42,054 nucleotides of DNA from Lamprobacter modestohalophilus (GTDB taxonomy: Bacteria > Pseudomonadota > Gammaproteobacteria > Chromatiales > Chromatiaceae): assembly GCF_016583905.1 (NCBI RefSeq), contig NZ_NRRY01000046.1, positions 1 to 42,054 on the forward strand, written 5' to 3'. Numbering within the stretch: the stretch's first letter is position 1; each line of letters starts with the position of its first letter. The notes under the pieces were generated by a model that was not told where the DNA came from, ran no database searches, and was given only the letters and a program-made list of their open reading frames with translations. Position numbers and translations under genes: made by a program. This document shows, in pieces, positions 23,586 through 31,024 of this stretch.

Positions 23586-24256
23586 CCTTGCTCCGCGCCC
23601 AACGGTTCGTCGAGCAACAGCAGCCGACGTCCCTCACGGCGCAGCCGGCCCGCGCGCATCAGGTCCCCCAGTAGTCGACTGACCGTTGCACGCGCACAGC
23701 CGATCCGCTCTGCAATGACCTTGCAGGGCGCCATCACCAAGGTCCCATCCGGGTGCGACATCGCAGACGGCCAGGTCGTTGCCTCCTGCAAGACCTGCAG
23801 GATGAGGGATTCGGTGTCAGCAAAGCGGACCTGATGCAACCGTGCGGACAGTGTCGTCATCTGCCGAGTCAAATACCGGGCCAACGCCTGGTGCAACGGG
23901 GCTTGCAGTTCCGCTAACACCCCATCAGCGAGTCGTGCATTCAGCTGAGCGATGTCGATCAACAACAGCCGCGTGAAGGCAGCGGCCCGATAGACGGTGT
24001 GGGCAGACGTCTCCTCGAGCAGAAAGCCCTGTGCATTGACCCAGTCGCCCGTGCGCAAGAGCGCGATGTCCGACACTTCGCCATCCTGCTCCCAGATCAC
24101 CCGCAATTGCCCGCGCAGCACAATGCCGATGCAGGCCTGTGCCAGGCGCACATCGAACTGCTCACCGGTATTGACCTCATGCTCAACCCCATAGGCGAGC
24201 AGACGCTGCTGTAACACGCTGAGCCGTTCCGTCTGTCCGTTGCTGCTTGGCCTCAT
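23582..24256 (-). CDS. Crp/Fnr-family transcriptional regulator
   Basis: The 224-residue product (ATG 24256 with GGAGGA upstream) has an N-terminal cyclic-nucleotide-binding-like barrel (CIGIVLRGQLRVIWEQDGE, then LRTGDWVNAQGF). Its C-terminal winged helix contains MAPCKVIAERIGCARATVS followed by RLLGDLMRAGRL. I do not see the cysteines of an Fnr iron-sulfur cluster arranged as usual, so the signal is unknown. The start overlaps the upstream XRE gene's stop, and its stop overlaps the start of the transglycosylase gene. Confidence 0.82.
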   Translation of the reverse strand: MRPSSNGQTERLSVLQQRLLAYGVEHEVNTGEQFDVRLAQACIGIVLRGQLRVIWEQDGEVSDIALLRTGDWVNAQGFLLEETSAHTVYRAAAFTRLLLIDIAQLNARLADGVLAELQAPLHQALARYLTRQMTTLSARLHQVRFADTESLILQVLQEATTWPSAMSHPDGTLVMAPCKVIAERIGCARATVSRLLGDLMRAGRLRREGRRLLLLDEPLGAEQG

Positions 24257-24753
24257 GGTTGGAGTCCTCCATGGGCCGGGGTCAATGCAAAGCACCAGGC
24301 CTGCTCACCGCTTTGACTGTCGAAGACGCGGCGCAGCAGGCCGCAGCGATGCAAGTCCTCGGTGAGTCCACGCACGGTGCCCTCCGGGAGCCCGGTCTGT
24401 TTGACCAGGACCTTGGTCTCGGCGGCCTGCGCGGAGCGATCAAGCAGGGCCAGTAACAACAGCTTCTCGTTCGGGGTGCAGCGCGAATGCCAGATCCAGC
24501 GTCGCCACTCGGCATTGTCGTCGGTGTTGAGCAACTGCTGCAGCGCCTGACCCTGCAATTGGAGTGCGTTGGCCAGTCGTTCGGCCAACCTGGGGTCGAG
24601 CGATTTTCGACCATTCTCCAACTGAGAGATGGTCGCTGGAGACACACCGACGCGTTGCCCGAGCTCGCGTTGCGTGAGGCCACGCGCTTGGCGTGCACGT
24701 TGAACCACATAACGTTGACGGGCCTCGCGGGTCATCGTGAGGGAATGCGACAT
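24253..24753 (-). CDS. XRE regulator with C-terminal winged-helix-like half
   Basis: This 166-residue protein has a Cro/cI helix-turn-helix at about 15-75 (RARQARGLTQRELGQRVG, then SPATISQLENGRKSL). A second half (about 85-160) resembles a winged helix (NEKLLLLALLDRSAQ, then KQTGLPEGTVRGLTEDL). Its start has AAGGAG nine bases upstream. It leads the three-gene operon with the Crp-like regulator and transglycosylase and may sense the state of the element. Low-confidence alternative: two domains from a past fusion. Confidence 0.8.
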   Translation of the reverse strand: MSHSLTMTREARQRYVVQRARQARGLTQRELGQRVGVSPATISQLENGRKSLDPRLAERLANALQLQGQALQQLLNTDDNAEWRRWIWHSRCTPNEKLLLLALLDRSAQAAETKVLVKQTGLPEGTVRGLTEDLHRCGLLRRVFDSQSGEQAWCFALTPAHGGLQP

Positions 24754-24769
24754 GGGATAAGACTCCTTG

Positions 24770-24794
24770 TACGGGTATTCCCTTACACTTTATA
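24770..24794 (-). promoter_or_regulatory. Candidate promoter/operator of the XRE-Crp-transglycosylase operon
   Basis: On the minus strand TATAAA (24794-24789) resembles a -10 box. It is followed by an imperfect inverted repeat TAAGGG-AATA-CCCGTA (24785-24770) just before the ribosome binding site. No good -35 box is visible at the right distance, so activation by a regulator is possible. Confidence 0.4.
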
Positions 24795-24982
24795 GCCGCA
24801 AGGCACGATCCGCGACGTTAAAAGATCGTCATTTTTGACGTCTTTTTCGATGTCCCTCCCTCAATGCAGGTGTTAGCGATCGCGGCTCGCGAAAGCGATG
24901 CGCTCGCAGCACTTTTCAATGCTGCGAGGTGGGTCGTCATGACGTCAGACTGGACCCTCTCTCTCTCAGCGGAATACAGTTC

Positions 24983-25714
24983 ATGGCTTCGCAAACACCC
25001 ACCTCCAAGCGCGCCTTTTCCAAACCCGTCCTTGAGCAAACGCTCACCATCCATAGCCAGAATGCCCAATACGTGCTGCAGCGTGGGCATTCGTTCATGC
25101 TCGTTGTCAAGGCGCTGTACTCGATCTCGGTGGTGCTACGCATTCTGGCCGAGGAGACGGAGATGGATCAGATTGAAGATCTGGTCTCGAGCCGGATCGC
25201 TGCTGTCGCTGAGCGTTTGAACAATGAGCATGCACGGCTGAAAGTCCTCGCCGATGCCGAGGGTGGTGTGCCCCTGCCGCGCTATACCAATCCGCGTGAG
25301 GTCACCCTGCAGGTCTCCTCGCCCGCACTGGCGCAATATGTACGCCTGATCCTGCGCTTGGATCAGACCTTGATGCTGCTCGATGGGCTCTGGTTCGCGG
25401 GAGTGATCAACAACAAGCTGCGCAAGAACCTGACCCATGACTTGCGCCGCTTGGTCTATGGGCTCGGGCGGGATCTGATTGATCTCGAGCGCCGCGGCCG
25501 CGCGTCAGTCGAGCGTGCGGACCAGGAGGATGCATTGAAGCGGGCTGATGCCGAGACCGAAGCGATGATCCTGGCAACGGGCTCGCTGGTCGATAGAGAG
25601 GACGACACGCAAGTGACGGCACCGCCCGCTGAAGCCGAGGATGGTGAACAGGATCGGCAGCGAGCGGTCTCCGAGACGTCCATCTCGGAGACCGCGGCAT
25701 CGCGTTCAGGCTGA
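24983..25714 (+). CDS. AcaB-like / integrating-element DUF1845-type protein
   Basis: The 243-residue product starts MASQTPTSKRAF at 24983. Conserved-looking segments are TLTIHSQNAQYVLQRGH, ALYSISVVLRILAEE and LILRLDQTLMLLDGLWFAGVI. This pattern resembles the DUF1845 family of integrating conjugative elements, which includes the regulator AcaB of IncA/C plasmids. The C-terminal 70 residues are acidic and disordered. If AcaB-like, it would take part in activating transfer genes. The assignment is from memory of the family and should be checked by profile search. Confidence 0.55.
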   Translation: MASQTPTSKRAFSKPVLEQTLTIHSQNAQYVLQRGHSFMLVVKALYSISVVLRILAEETEMDQIEDLVSSRIAAVAERLNNEHARLKVLADAEGGVPLPRYTNPREVTLQVSSPALAQYVRLILRLDQTLMLLDGLWFAGVINNKLRKNLTHDLRRLVYGLGRDLIDLERRGRASVERADQEDALKRADAETEAMILATGSLVDREDDTQVTAPPAEAEDGEQDRQRAVSETSISETAASRSG

Positions 25715-25790
25715 TGAGGCTAGGCACCGACGGGTTCAGGCTGATCGCTTTGCGATAGCCTGGCCAGAGAACACCCTGCCTCAAACAGCG

Positions 25791-25809
25791 CTTGCCTGCC
25801 TGAGGCAAG
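25791..25809 (+). terminator. Candidate terminator hairpin
   Basis: CTTGCCT-GCCTG-AGGCAAG (7-5-7) lies 77 bases after the AcaB-like gene and before the convergent gene ending at 25857. The following GCTGCGTTTC is a weak U-tract. Confidence 0.4.
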
Positions 25810-25856
25810 GCTGCGTTTCATCCATGCGAGTGGCCACCCACGCGGCTGCCGTCGGA

Positions 25857-26123
25857 TCAATCGCCCTCCGGCATCGAGATGTCGACCTCCAGTGCCGAGG
25901 CTTTCAGCGTTAACGCGTCGGGCTGATCAAGCGCGTTGGCGCGTTGGATCGGGCACAGGAACGTCTTGCGCTGAGCGTGGCGGTGCTCCTTCGGCAGCGG
26001 TACCGCGATCAGGCGACCGGACACCTCCAGCCTGGCGATGGCCTTGCGCAGCTCGGCACGGGTCATGCCCAGTTCGCCCACAGTCTCGAGCTGCTTGGCG
26101 GTCCAGTAGCGACCGGCCGACAA
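25857..26123 (-). CDS. Small winged-helix-like hypothetical protein
   Basis: The 88-residue frame opens with a TTG 12 bases after the stop of the ATPase gene. Its first 55 residues (YWTAKQLETVGELGMTRAEL, then RKAIARLEVSGRLIAVPL) read like a winged helix. The tail is variable. It is the last gene of the AlpA operon. The start codon and ribosome binding site are weak, so the N-terminus is uncertain. Confidence 0.5.
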   Translation of the reverse strand: MSAGRYWTAKQLETVGELGMTRAELRKAIARLEVSGRLIAVPLPKEHRHAQRKTFLCPIQRANALDQPDALTLKASALEVDISMPEGD

Positions 26124-26135
26124 CTGCGCGTCGAG

Positions 26136-27551
26136 CTAATGCTCCAGCTGATCCGCCTGATCAGCGGCCGCCTCCTCCGGCGAGCGCTTCAGCTCCACGA
26201 AGCGCTCGAAAGCGTAGCCCGTGCGCTTGATCCAGAACTCCGGCAGATGGGGCGGTGCATCGCTCAGCTTAGCCCTGGTCAGGATCATGAGGCTGCTCTC
26301 GGGATCGGGCTTGCAGCCGGGGGGCGGTCGCCGGTGGCTCTCGTCATCGGGATTCCAGGCTTGGAGGACGGTGGTCATGCACGAGCCGTCGGCTAACGCC
26401 GATCCCCCTCGGCCACTGTACGGGTCCAGGGTCGTGGCGCGGACATTCGCCTGACCGGTGTGGTGAACGAAACGCACGCAGCAGTCCAGGGTGCGAACAA
26501 TGCGCCGAGCAGAGGTGATCAAGGCCTGTTCGTTGTCGTTCACGGCCTGCTCACTGGCGCCGAACGACACCAACGGGTCGAAGGTCACCACCGCCGGGCG
26601 GTCATCGCGATAGGCGCGGCCCAGGTCATCCGCGAGGCGCGTGAGCACCACATTGCCCTGGATCAACGGCGTCAGCTTCAGGCTGGAGCCACAGAGATCC
26701 CAAATGATCACACTGTCGAACACGCGGCGGCGCTGGGCCTCGGACAGCTTGAGCGCAGCGACGATCTCGCGCAGGCGGGCCAGGAGGCGCTCGCGGCGGT
26801 CTTCAGCGGTCACGAACAGCGTCCAGCCGGGTTGCTCGATCCGCAGACCCCAAAGCGGCGCGCCCAGCGCGATCATCGCGGCCTCATAGAGCAGCAGGGT
26901 GGTCTTGCCGGTACCGCTGGGGCCGACCACCTGCGCCACATCGGCATACAGGTAGCGGTCCACGATGCAGCGCGGTGCCAACCTCCCGCGGGCGATCTCC
27001 TCCTCGGATGGGATCAGCGCGCGGCGCGGCGGTGACCGGGTCTCGATCATCGGTTCATCGACGGCCCGGGCGTCCAATTCAACGCGTGTCCATTCGATCA
27101 GCTCAGCCGGATGGCGTCCGTCCTCCCGCTCGGCCAGACGGCCGCCAAAGGTGCTCAGACGCCGTCTGGCACCGGCGGCTTGAATGCACTTGGCATCGTG
27201 AGTGGCATTGGCCGCGGTGGTGGCATCGGCGAACAGCGAGACGATCAACTCGCGCTTACGGCGGTCGTTGAGCGCGTTCATCAGCGTTTCCGGTTCGGGT
27301 GCAATGCCGTCATCGCTCAGCGCCAGGATCGCGGCGAATACCTCGCCGTGGTCGTCGTTGCTAAAGTCGGCTGGGGACACCAAATCCACAATGCGCGAGA
27401 GGGCATTGGGCTCGATCATCAAACCACTGAGCAGCGCGCGCTCAGCGCGGCTGATGATTGCACGCTGAAACGCGTCTTGGTGTTGCTCCCACGGCTTGGG
27501 GAGGCCTTGCTTAGTTTTGCTCAAGGTCCGCTCCTCAGAGGCAGATGCCAT
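26136..27551 (-). CDS. DnaB-N/RepA-like AAA ATPase (replicative helicase-like)
   Basis: With the ATG at 27551 the protein has 471 residues. Residues 35-95 resemble the DnaB N-terminal domain (AERALLSGLMIEPNALSRIV, then ALSDDGIAPEPETLMNAL). Then comes a RecA-fold domain of the RepA/AAA_25 type: Walker A G-P-S-G-T-G-K-T-T at 210-218, a FVTAEDRRERLLARL segment, Walker B AVVTFDPLVSF and VRFVHHTGQ. RSF1010-type RepA helicases share this core. It probably unwinds the element's origin. A longer frame to 27896 is rejected because that stretch belongs to the neighbouring gene in another frame. The start overlaps that gene by 17 bases. Confidence 0.78.
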   Translation of the reverse strand: MASASEERTLSKTKQGLPKPWEQHQDAFQRAIISRAERALLSGLMIEPNALSRIVDLVSPADFSNDDHGEVFAAILALSDDGIAPEPETLMNALNDRRKRELIVSLFADATTAANATHDAKCIQAAGARRRLSTFGGRLAEREDGRHPAELIEWTRVELDARAVDEPMIETRSPPRRALIPSEEEIARGRLAPRCIVDRYLYADVAQVVGPSGTGKTTLLLYEAAMIALGAPLWGLRIEQPGWTLFVTAEDRRERLLARLREIVAALKLSEAQRRRVFDSVIIWDLCGSSLKLTPLIQGNVVLTRLADDLGRAYRDDRPAVVTFDPLVSFGASEQAVNDNEQALITSARRIVRTLDCCVRFVHHTGQANVRATTLDPYSGRGGSALADGSCMTTVLQAWNPDDESHRRPPPGCKPDPESSLMILTRAKLSDAPPHLPEFWIKRTGYAFERFVELKRSPEEAAADQADQLEH

Positions 27552-28137
27552 CGACGTTGACAGCAGGGTTGGAGGCGAAGTGGTCCCCGGTCCGGATGCG
27601 CCCCTCCAGCCGATCCGTCGGCAGGGCCGCGAGCAAGCCGGGGCGGCACCCGTGCTGACGCCGATGCTCATCAGCCAGATCACGCAGCGTGAGCAGTCCG
27701 CGCCCGCGACGCCAGGCCAGGGCCTCATCGTGACGCTGGCGATCCTCGTCAAAGGCGACGAACTCGGAGGTCGACGGCGCACTGGCGATGAGGCGGTGCG
27801 CCTGCTCATCGGCCTCGGAGCGAGAACGGCCCGTGTTGGGTAGCACCAGGGGCCTCTCAGGTGCTCCGGAGGTAGCACTCGAAATCTGTCGCACATTCAA
27901 TGCGGTAGCACGGTTAGCACCAGTAGCACGGGACAATACGGACCTTTGGTCGTCTGTGATCGGTTCCGCTTGTTCATCCGGCGTCACCACCGTGCGAGCT
28001 GAGTCTTGGCAGGCCGTCATGGTTTGACCCCCTCGGCGTCTGAACAGCCACGACCAGGCTCTACAGTGGGGCTGCGATCGATCCCTAACCAAGGGGGTGT
28101 TGAACGGCGGCTGAGCGTTGCTGACTGGCTTCATCAT
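27535..28137 (-). CDS. Hypothetical protein between AlpA and the helicase-like ATPase
   Basis: The ATG at 28137 is chosen because GGAGG lies eight bases upstream, giving 200 residues; a GTG at 28155 overlapping the AlpA stop is the alternative. The N-terminal half is disordered. The C-terminal half (SEFVAFDEDRQRHDEALAWR, then GLLTLRDLADEHRRQHG) is helical and charged. No known domain is recognised. Overlaps with both neighbours indicate a tight three-gene unit for replication or excision control. Confidence 0.6.
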   Translation of the reverse strand: MMKPVSNAQPPFNTPLVRDRSQPHCRAWSWLFRRRGGQTMTACQDSARTVVTPDEQAEPITDDQRSVLSRATGANRATALNVRQISSATSGAPERPLVLPNTGRSRSEADEQAHRLIASAPSTSEFVAFDEDRQRHDEALAWRRGRGLLTLRDLADEHRRQHGCRPGLLAALPTDRLEGRIRTGDHFASNPAVNVDGICL

Positions 28138-28151
28138 CGCATCCACCTCCG

Positions 28152-28394
28152 TCACTGAACGCGTGCAGCGTGCAGTTGGTTGACGAGGGCATGCATCTCT
28201 TCGGGTGTCGCGCCGGCCGTGAGGGCGCTGATGACGGCGTCGATCTCATGGCTGGGCCAAGCGACGGCACGTTGGCCGATCTTGACCGGGCGTGGCAGCA
28301 GGCCGGCGGCGATATCCGCATAGACACTGGCGCGGGAGCGACCAATGCGGCGTTCGACTTCGGGGCGGCGTAAGAAAGAGAGGGTATGAGGCAT
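28152..28394 (-). CDS. AlpA-family DNA-binding regulator / excisionase-like
   Basis: The 80-residue product fits the AlpA/MerR-like helix-turn-helix family: LRRPEVERRIGRSRASVYAD, then IAAGLLPRPVKIG and RAVAWPSHEIDAVI. Such proteins activate integrase genes or act as excisionases on genomic islands. No integrase is present in this window. Here it leads an operon with a replicative ATPase, which points to control of replication instead. Confidence 0.85.
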   Translation of the reverse strand: MPHTLSFLRRPEVERRIGRSRASVYADIAAGLLPRPVKIGQRAVAWPSHEIDAVISALTAGATPEEMHALVNQLHAARVQ

Positions 28395-28931
28395 CGTTAC
28401 GGCATCCTAATAGTGGAGATCAGTGCTGGGCGGGGATCGGTCCCGCGCCCAACGTGCTGTCTTCAGTACTCAGGAAGCGCCGCCGGTACTCAATATCGGG
28501 CTTGGCCGAAGGGCTGTTCAGGGCTCTCAAGCCGTTTGCGGGCAGCCTGACGCTGAAGACCTTGCTAGCATCCCCTCAATCCGGCTTTGCCCGCGACAGT
28601 GAAAGATCATCGATTTCGACACGTTTCGCGACGCGGCGGTGCATGATGGTCTCCGCAGCCAGGAATGGGCTCCGCTCTTGTCAGAGGGAGAACGCTCTGA
28701 ATCGAGCAACCGCGTTGGCGTTTCTCATCCTCCTCCGCGGCAACGCGAGGAGCCCAGCCAGAAACTGCAGAATCAACCCTGTCTGGTTTCGCCTCTATGC
28801 TGGTGAGTGTCTGCGATCGGCCATCAAGGAACAGTGCAGCGCTGGTTGTCATCGGCAGCAATGGAGGCCTAACCAGACATGGAGTCGCCCATCATGGCCG
28901 CGCGACAAGCGTTCGAAGCCGGCGGGCGATG
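28395..28931. other. Intergenic region without a supported gene
   Basis: Short frames occur on both strands but none has a start site, domain or neighbour support. It lies between the AlpA operon promoter and an IS91-type fragment and may contain further unrecognisable transposon debris. Confidence 0.4.
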
Positions 28932-29069
28932 CTATGTCGCAATGCGCACCTCGGCATCCAGGGTAAAGCCGCTGTTCTCCCAAGCGAGCATCTCGCGCAC
29001 ATCGTCTGGCTCGATCAACCTGCTGTGGGCCAACCAGCGCACTACTCGCCCAGCAATGGCGGCAAAAGG
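28932..29069 (-). pseudogene. IS91-family transposase fragment
   Basis: A minus-strand stretch reads VVRWLAHSRLIEPDD, then VREMLAWENSGFTLDAEVRI, and ends at a stop two codons later. The WENSGF-x-L/V-D-A-x-VRI pattern is characteristic of IS91-like single-strand transposases between their catalytic region and C-terminus. Nothing recognisable continues on either side, and no terminal ends are seen. It is a small relic. Confidence 0.55.
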
Positions 29070-29343
29070 AACGCTAGCCTTCGGCTACGCGCGTCGGATG
29101 GATTCGCTACGCTCATCGGTAAGAGGCTTGGGAAGGTGGAGGAGGATGCAGCGCCAGTGCCCTGATCAAACAGCAGTGTGTACGAGACAGCCGTAGAAGC
29201 GCTTTGGAAGGGGGAGAGCTGGGCAAGGCTCGTGGTCAGGTTCAAGCGCACTCGAGGCTGTTCTGTCAGCACTCGGTTATGATCGGACGACACATGCGGT
29301 CTTGCTTGGAACGCGGATCGCTCAAACGTTGTGAGGCCAAAAG

Positions 29344-29586
29344 ATGACCCAGATGCAAGCTCAAGACTTTCTGCTCGAACTCAATAGCGATCCTCCGAGC
29401 TGGGTTGACGATTCGGAGGGTGATCCAGGACGGACCTGCAGACGCCAACAGGCGCTTCGCTTTCGGGATCGCGCCTTGGCCTTGCGCGTCGGCCGTAGGC
29501 TTTCCAAACGCTTTGGCCGAGTGATCAGCGTTGTTCCTGCCCATGATCCTGGCACGACACCACCCCGGAGCCGCCGTTCGTTGTGA
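29344..29586 (+). CDS. Small hypothetical protein coupled to the DHH gene
   Basis: The 80-residue frame begins at ATG 29344 with GAGG upstream and ends in a GTGA overlap with the next gene. The N-terminal half is acidic (MQAQDFLLELNSDPPSWVDD) and the C-terminal half is basic (RDRALALRVGRRLSKRF). No family is recognised. The four-base overlap with a solid gene supports it. Confidence 0.5.
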   Translation: MTQMQAQDFLLELNSDPPSWVDDSEGDPGRTCRRQQALRFRDRALALRVGRRLSKRFGRVISVVPAHDPGTTPPRSRRSL

Positions 29587-30425
29587 GCAACCCAGCACAA
29601 AACCCCAATCCGCCGCTGTGCATCTACCACGCCGATTGCCTGGATGGATTCTCGGCCGCCTGGGTCGTCGATACCGCGCATGCAGAGACGGGACTCGAAC
29701 TGCATCCAGGTGTCTACCAACAGCCGCCTCCCAACGTGCGCGGGCGTGAGGTCATCCTGGTCGATTTCAGCTACAGTCGTGACGTGCTGCTGGCGATGGC
29801 AGACGCGGCCGACAGCATCCTGATCCTCGATCACCATCGATCCGCAGAAGCGGATCTGGTCGACCTGCCGGACAACGTGACCACGATCTTCGATATGGAG
29901 CGCTGTGGCGCCATGATCGCCTGGTCGCACTACTTCCCTGACCGGCGTCCTCCTCCCTTGATCGAGCACGTCCAGGACCGCGATCTCTGGCGCTTCGAGC
30001 TACCCGGTACCCGAGAGATCAACGCCCTGCTGGCCTCCTATCCCTTCTCGCTCATTGAATGGGGGCGGCTCATGCGCGAGGACCCCGAGGCCCTGCGCGA
30101 AGAAGGCGAGCCGATCCTGCGCCAACACGAGAAGGATGTGCGCGAACTGGTCGAGACGCTGGCCTATCGCAGTCGGATTGCTGGCTTTGATGTTCCGGTC
30201 ATCAACGTCCCCGGCAAGTACAGCTCCGATGTCGGCGCGGTCCTCTGTCGCGGTGAGCCCTTTGCCGCCTGCTACTGGGACACGCCCGAGGGACGACGTT
30301 TCAGCCTGCGCTCGGAAGCACAGGGCCTGGATGTCTCGGAGATCGCCGCTGGCTTTGGTGGTGGCGGGCATCGCAACGCGGCGGGGTTTCTCCTGAAACA
30401 ACTTCCACCGCTTCAGCTCGCCTGA
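29583..30425 (+). CDS. DHH-family phosphoesterase
   Basis: This 280-residue protein, starting at GTG, has the DHH superfamily metal-site motifs. They are YHADCLDGFSAAW (Asp18, Asp21), VDFSYS (Asp61) and LDHHRS at 82-87, plus a C-terminal DHHA1-like GFGGGGHRNAAGF. Relatives are NrnA/RecJ-like nucleases and oligonucleotide or cyclic-dinucleotide phosphodiesterases. The exact substrate cannot be told from sequence. It lies directly upstream of the origin, so a role in degrading short RNA or DNA from replication or transfer is possible. Confidence 0.85.
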   Translation: MSNPAQNPNPPLCIYHADCLDGFSAAWVVDTAHAETGLELHPGVYQQPPPNVRGREVILVDFSYSRDVLLAMADAADSILILDHHRSAEADLVDLPDNVTTIFDMERCGAMIAWSHYFPDRRPPPLIEHVQDRDLWRFELPGTREINALLASYPFSLIEWGRLMREDPEALREEGEPILRQHEKDVRELVETLAYRSRIAGFDVPVINVPGKYSSDVGAVLCRGEPFAACYWDTPEGRRFSLRSEAQGLDVSEIAAGFGGGGHRNAAGFLLKQLPPLQLA

Positions 30426-30487
30426 CTGTGGTGAACACAACCGCTCAGCGCGGAAAGGTCACGTCGACTGAGCTCGACGGCATTACT

Positions 30488-30533
30488 GCCTCGTGAGGCC
30501 TCTTTAGTCTCCCCTCTTTTCTTTTTTCCTATA
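30488..30533 (+). terminator. Weak candidate terminator after the DHH gene
   Basis: GCCTC-GT-GAGGC (30488-30499) is followed, after a short spacer, by a pyrimidine-rich run with several T tracts. The stem is only five pairs, so this is a guess. The same AT-rich stretch may serve as the unwinding region of the adjacent origin. Confidence 0.3.
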
Positions 30534-30574
30534 AAAAACAACAACAATTGTTTCTACGGCCTTTCCGTCTTGCG

Positions 30575-30924
30575 AAAGGTCGGAAATTTGGGGCCATGTT
30601 GTTGTTCTTTTTAAGTATTAACAACAGATTAAGAGGATCTGTAAGCATCTGTTTCTATTGAACTTTTCGGCGCTAAAGGTCGAGGGTTTGGGGTTTTTGG
30701 GTCGAAGATTTGGGGAAATGCCTGTAACCCATTGTTTATCAAGGGATTGAAAGGTCGAAGATTTGGGGAGTCTGCTATACCCGCAGGTTGCTTTCTGGCC
30801 AAGCCATTGATTCGATTGGTCGCATCCGCCGTTCGCGTCGACTGAAAGGTCGGAGATTTGGGGATAGGGTCGAGGATTTGGGGCCGAAAGGTCGAGGATT
30901 TGGGGAAAGGTCGGAGATTTGGGG
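30575..30924 (+). repeat. Iteron array (replication origin)
   Basis: Eight direct repeats of about 19 bases fit AAAGGTCG[A/G][A/G]GATTTGGGG, at 30575, 30675, 30697, 30750, 30845, 30865, 30887 and 30906. All point the same way. The last four are spaced by 19-22 bases, about two helical turns, and a half-copy follows at 30943. An AT-rich stretch with AACAATTGTT lies on the left (30500-30560), with another around 30600-30640. The array directly precedes a Rep_3 initiator gene, so it is the Rep binding region of the origin and probably controls rep expression. I see no convincing DnaA box. Confidence 0.9.
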
Positions 30925-31024
30925 GTTCGTTCGCTGTTGCGGCTAAGGTCGAAAAAAGACTGACATCCGTCGACCTTTGGAGTAGGCTCGAGTGCAGTGA
31001 GCATGGAACGGGAAGGATGATGCG

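Noticed and set aside
24820-24852. CGTC-ATTTTT-GACG followed by TCTTTTT as a terminator
   Set aside because: Only a four-pair stem, and no upstream plus-strand gene to terminate.
27552-27896. N-terminal extension of the DnaB-N/RepA-like ATPase
   Set aside because: The extension overlaps the neighbouring gene in another frame and is Arg/Pro/Ser-rich without conserved sequence; ATG 27551 opens directly into the DnaB-N-like domain.
28527-28861. Minus-strand frames as the C-terminus of the IS91 transposase
   Set aside because: No cysteine pattern or other conserved block could be matched after the VRI motif.
30575-30924. CRISPR array
   Set aside because: Repeats are 19 bases, irregularly spaced, partly abutting and directly upstream of a Rep gene, which fits iterons.
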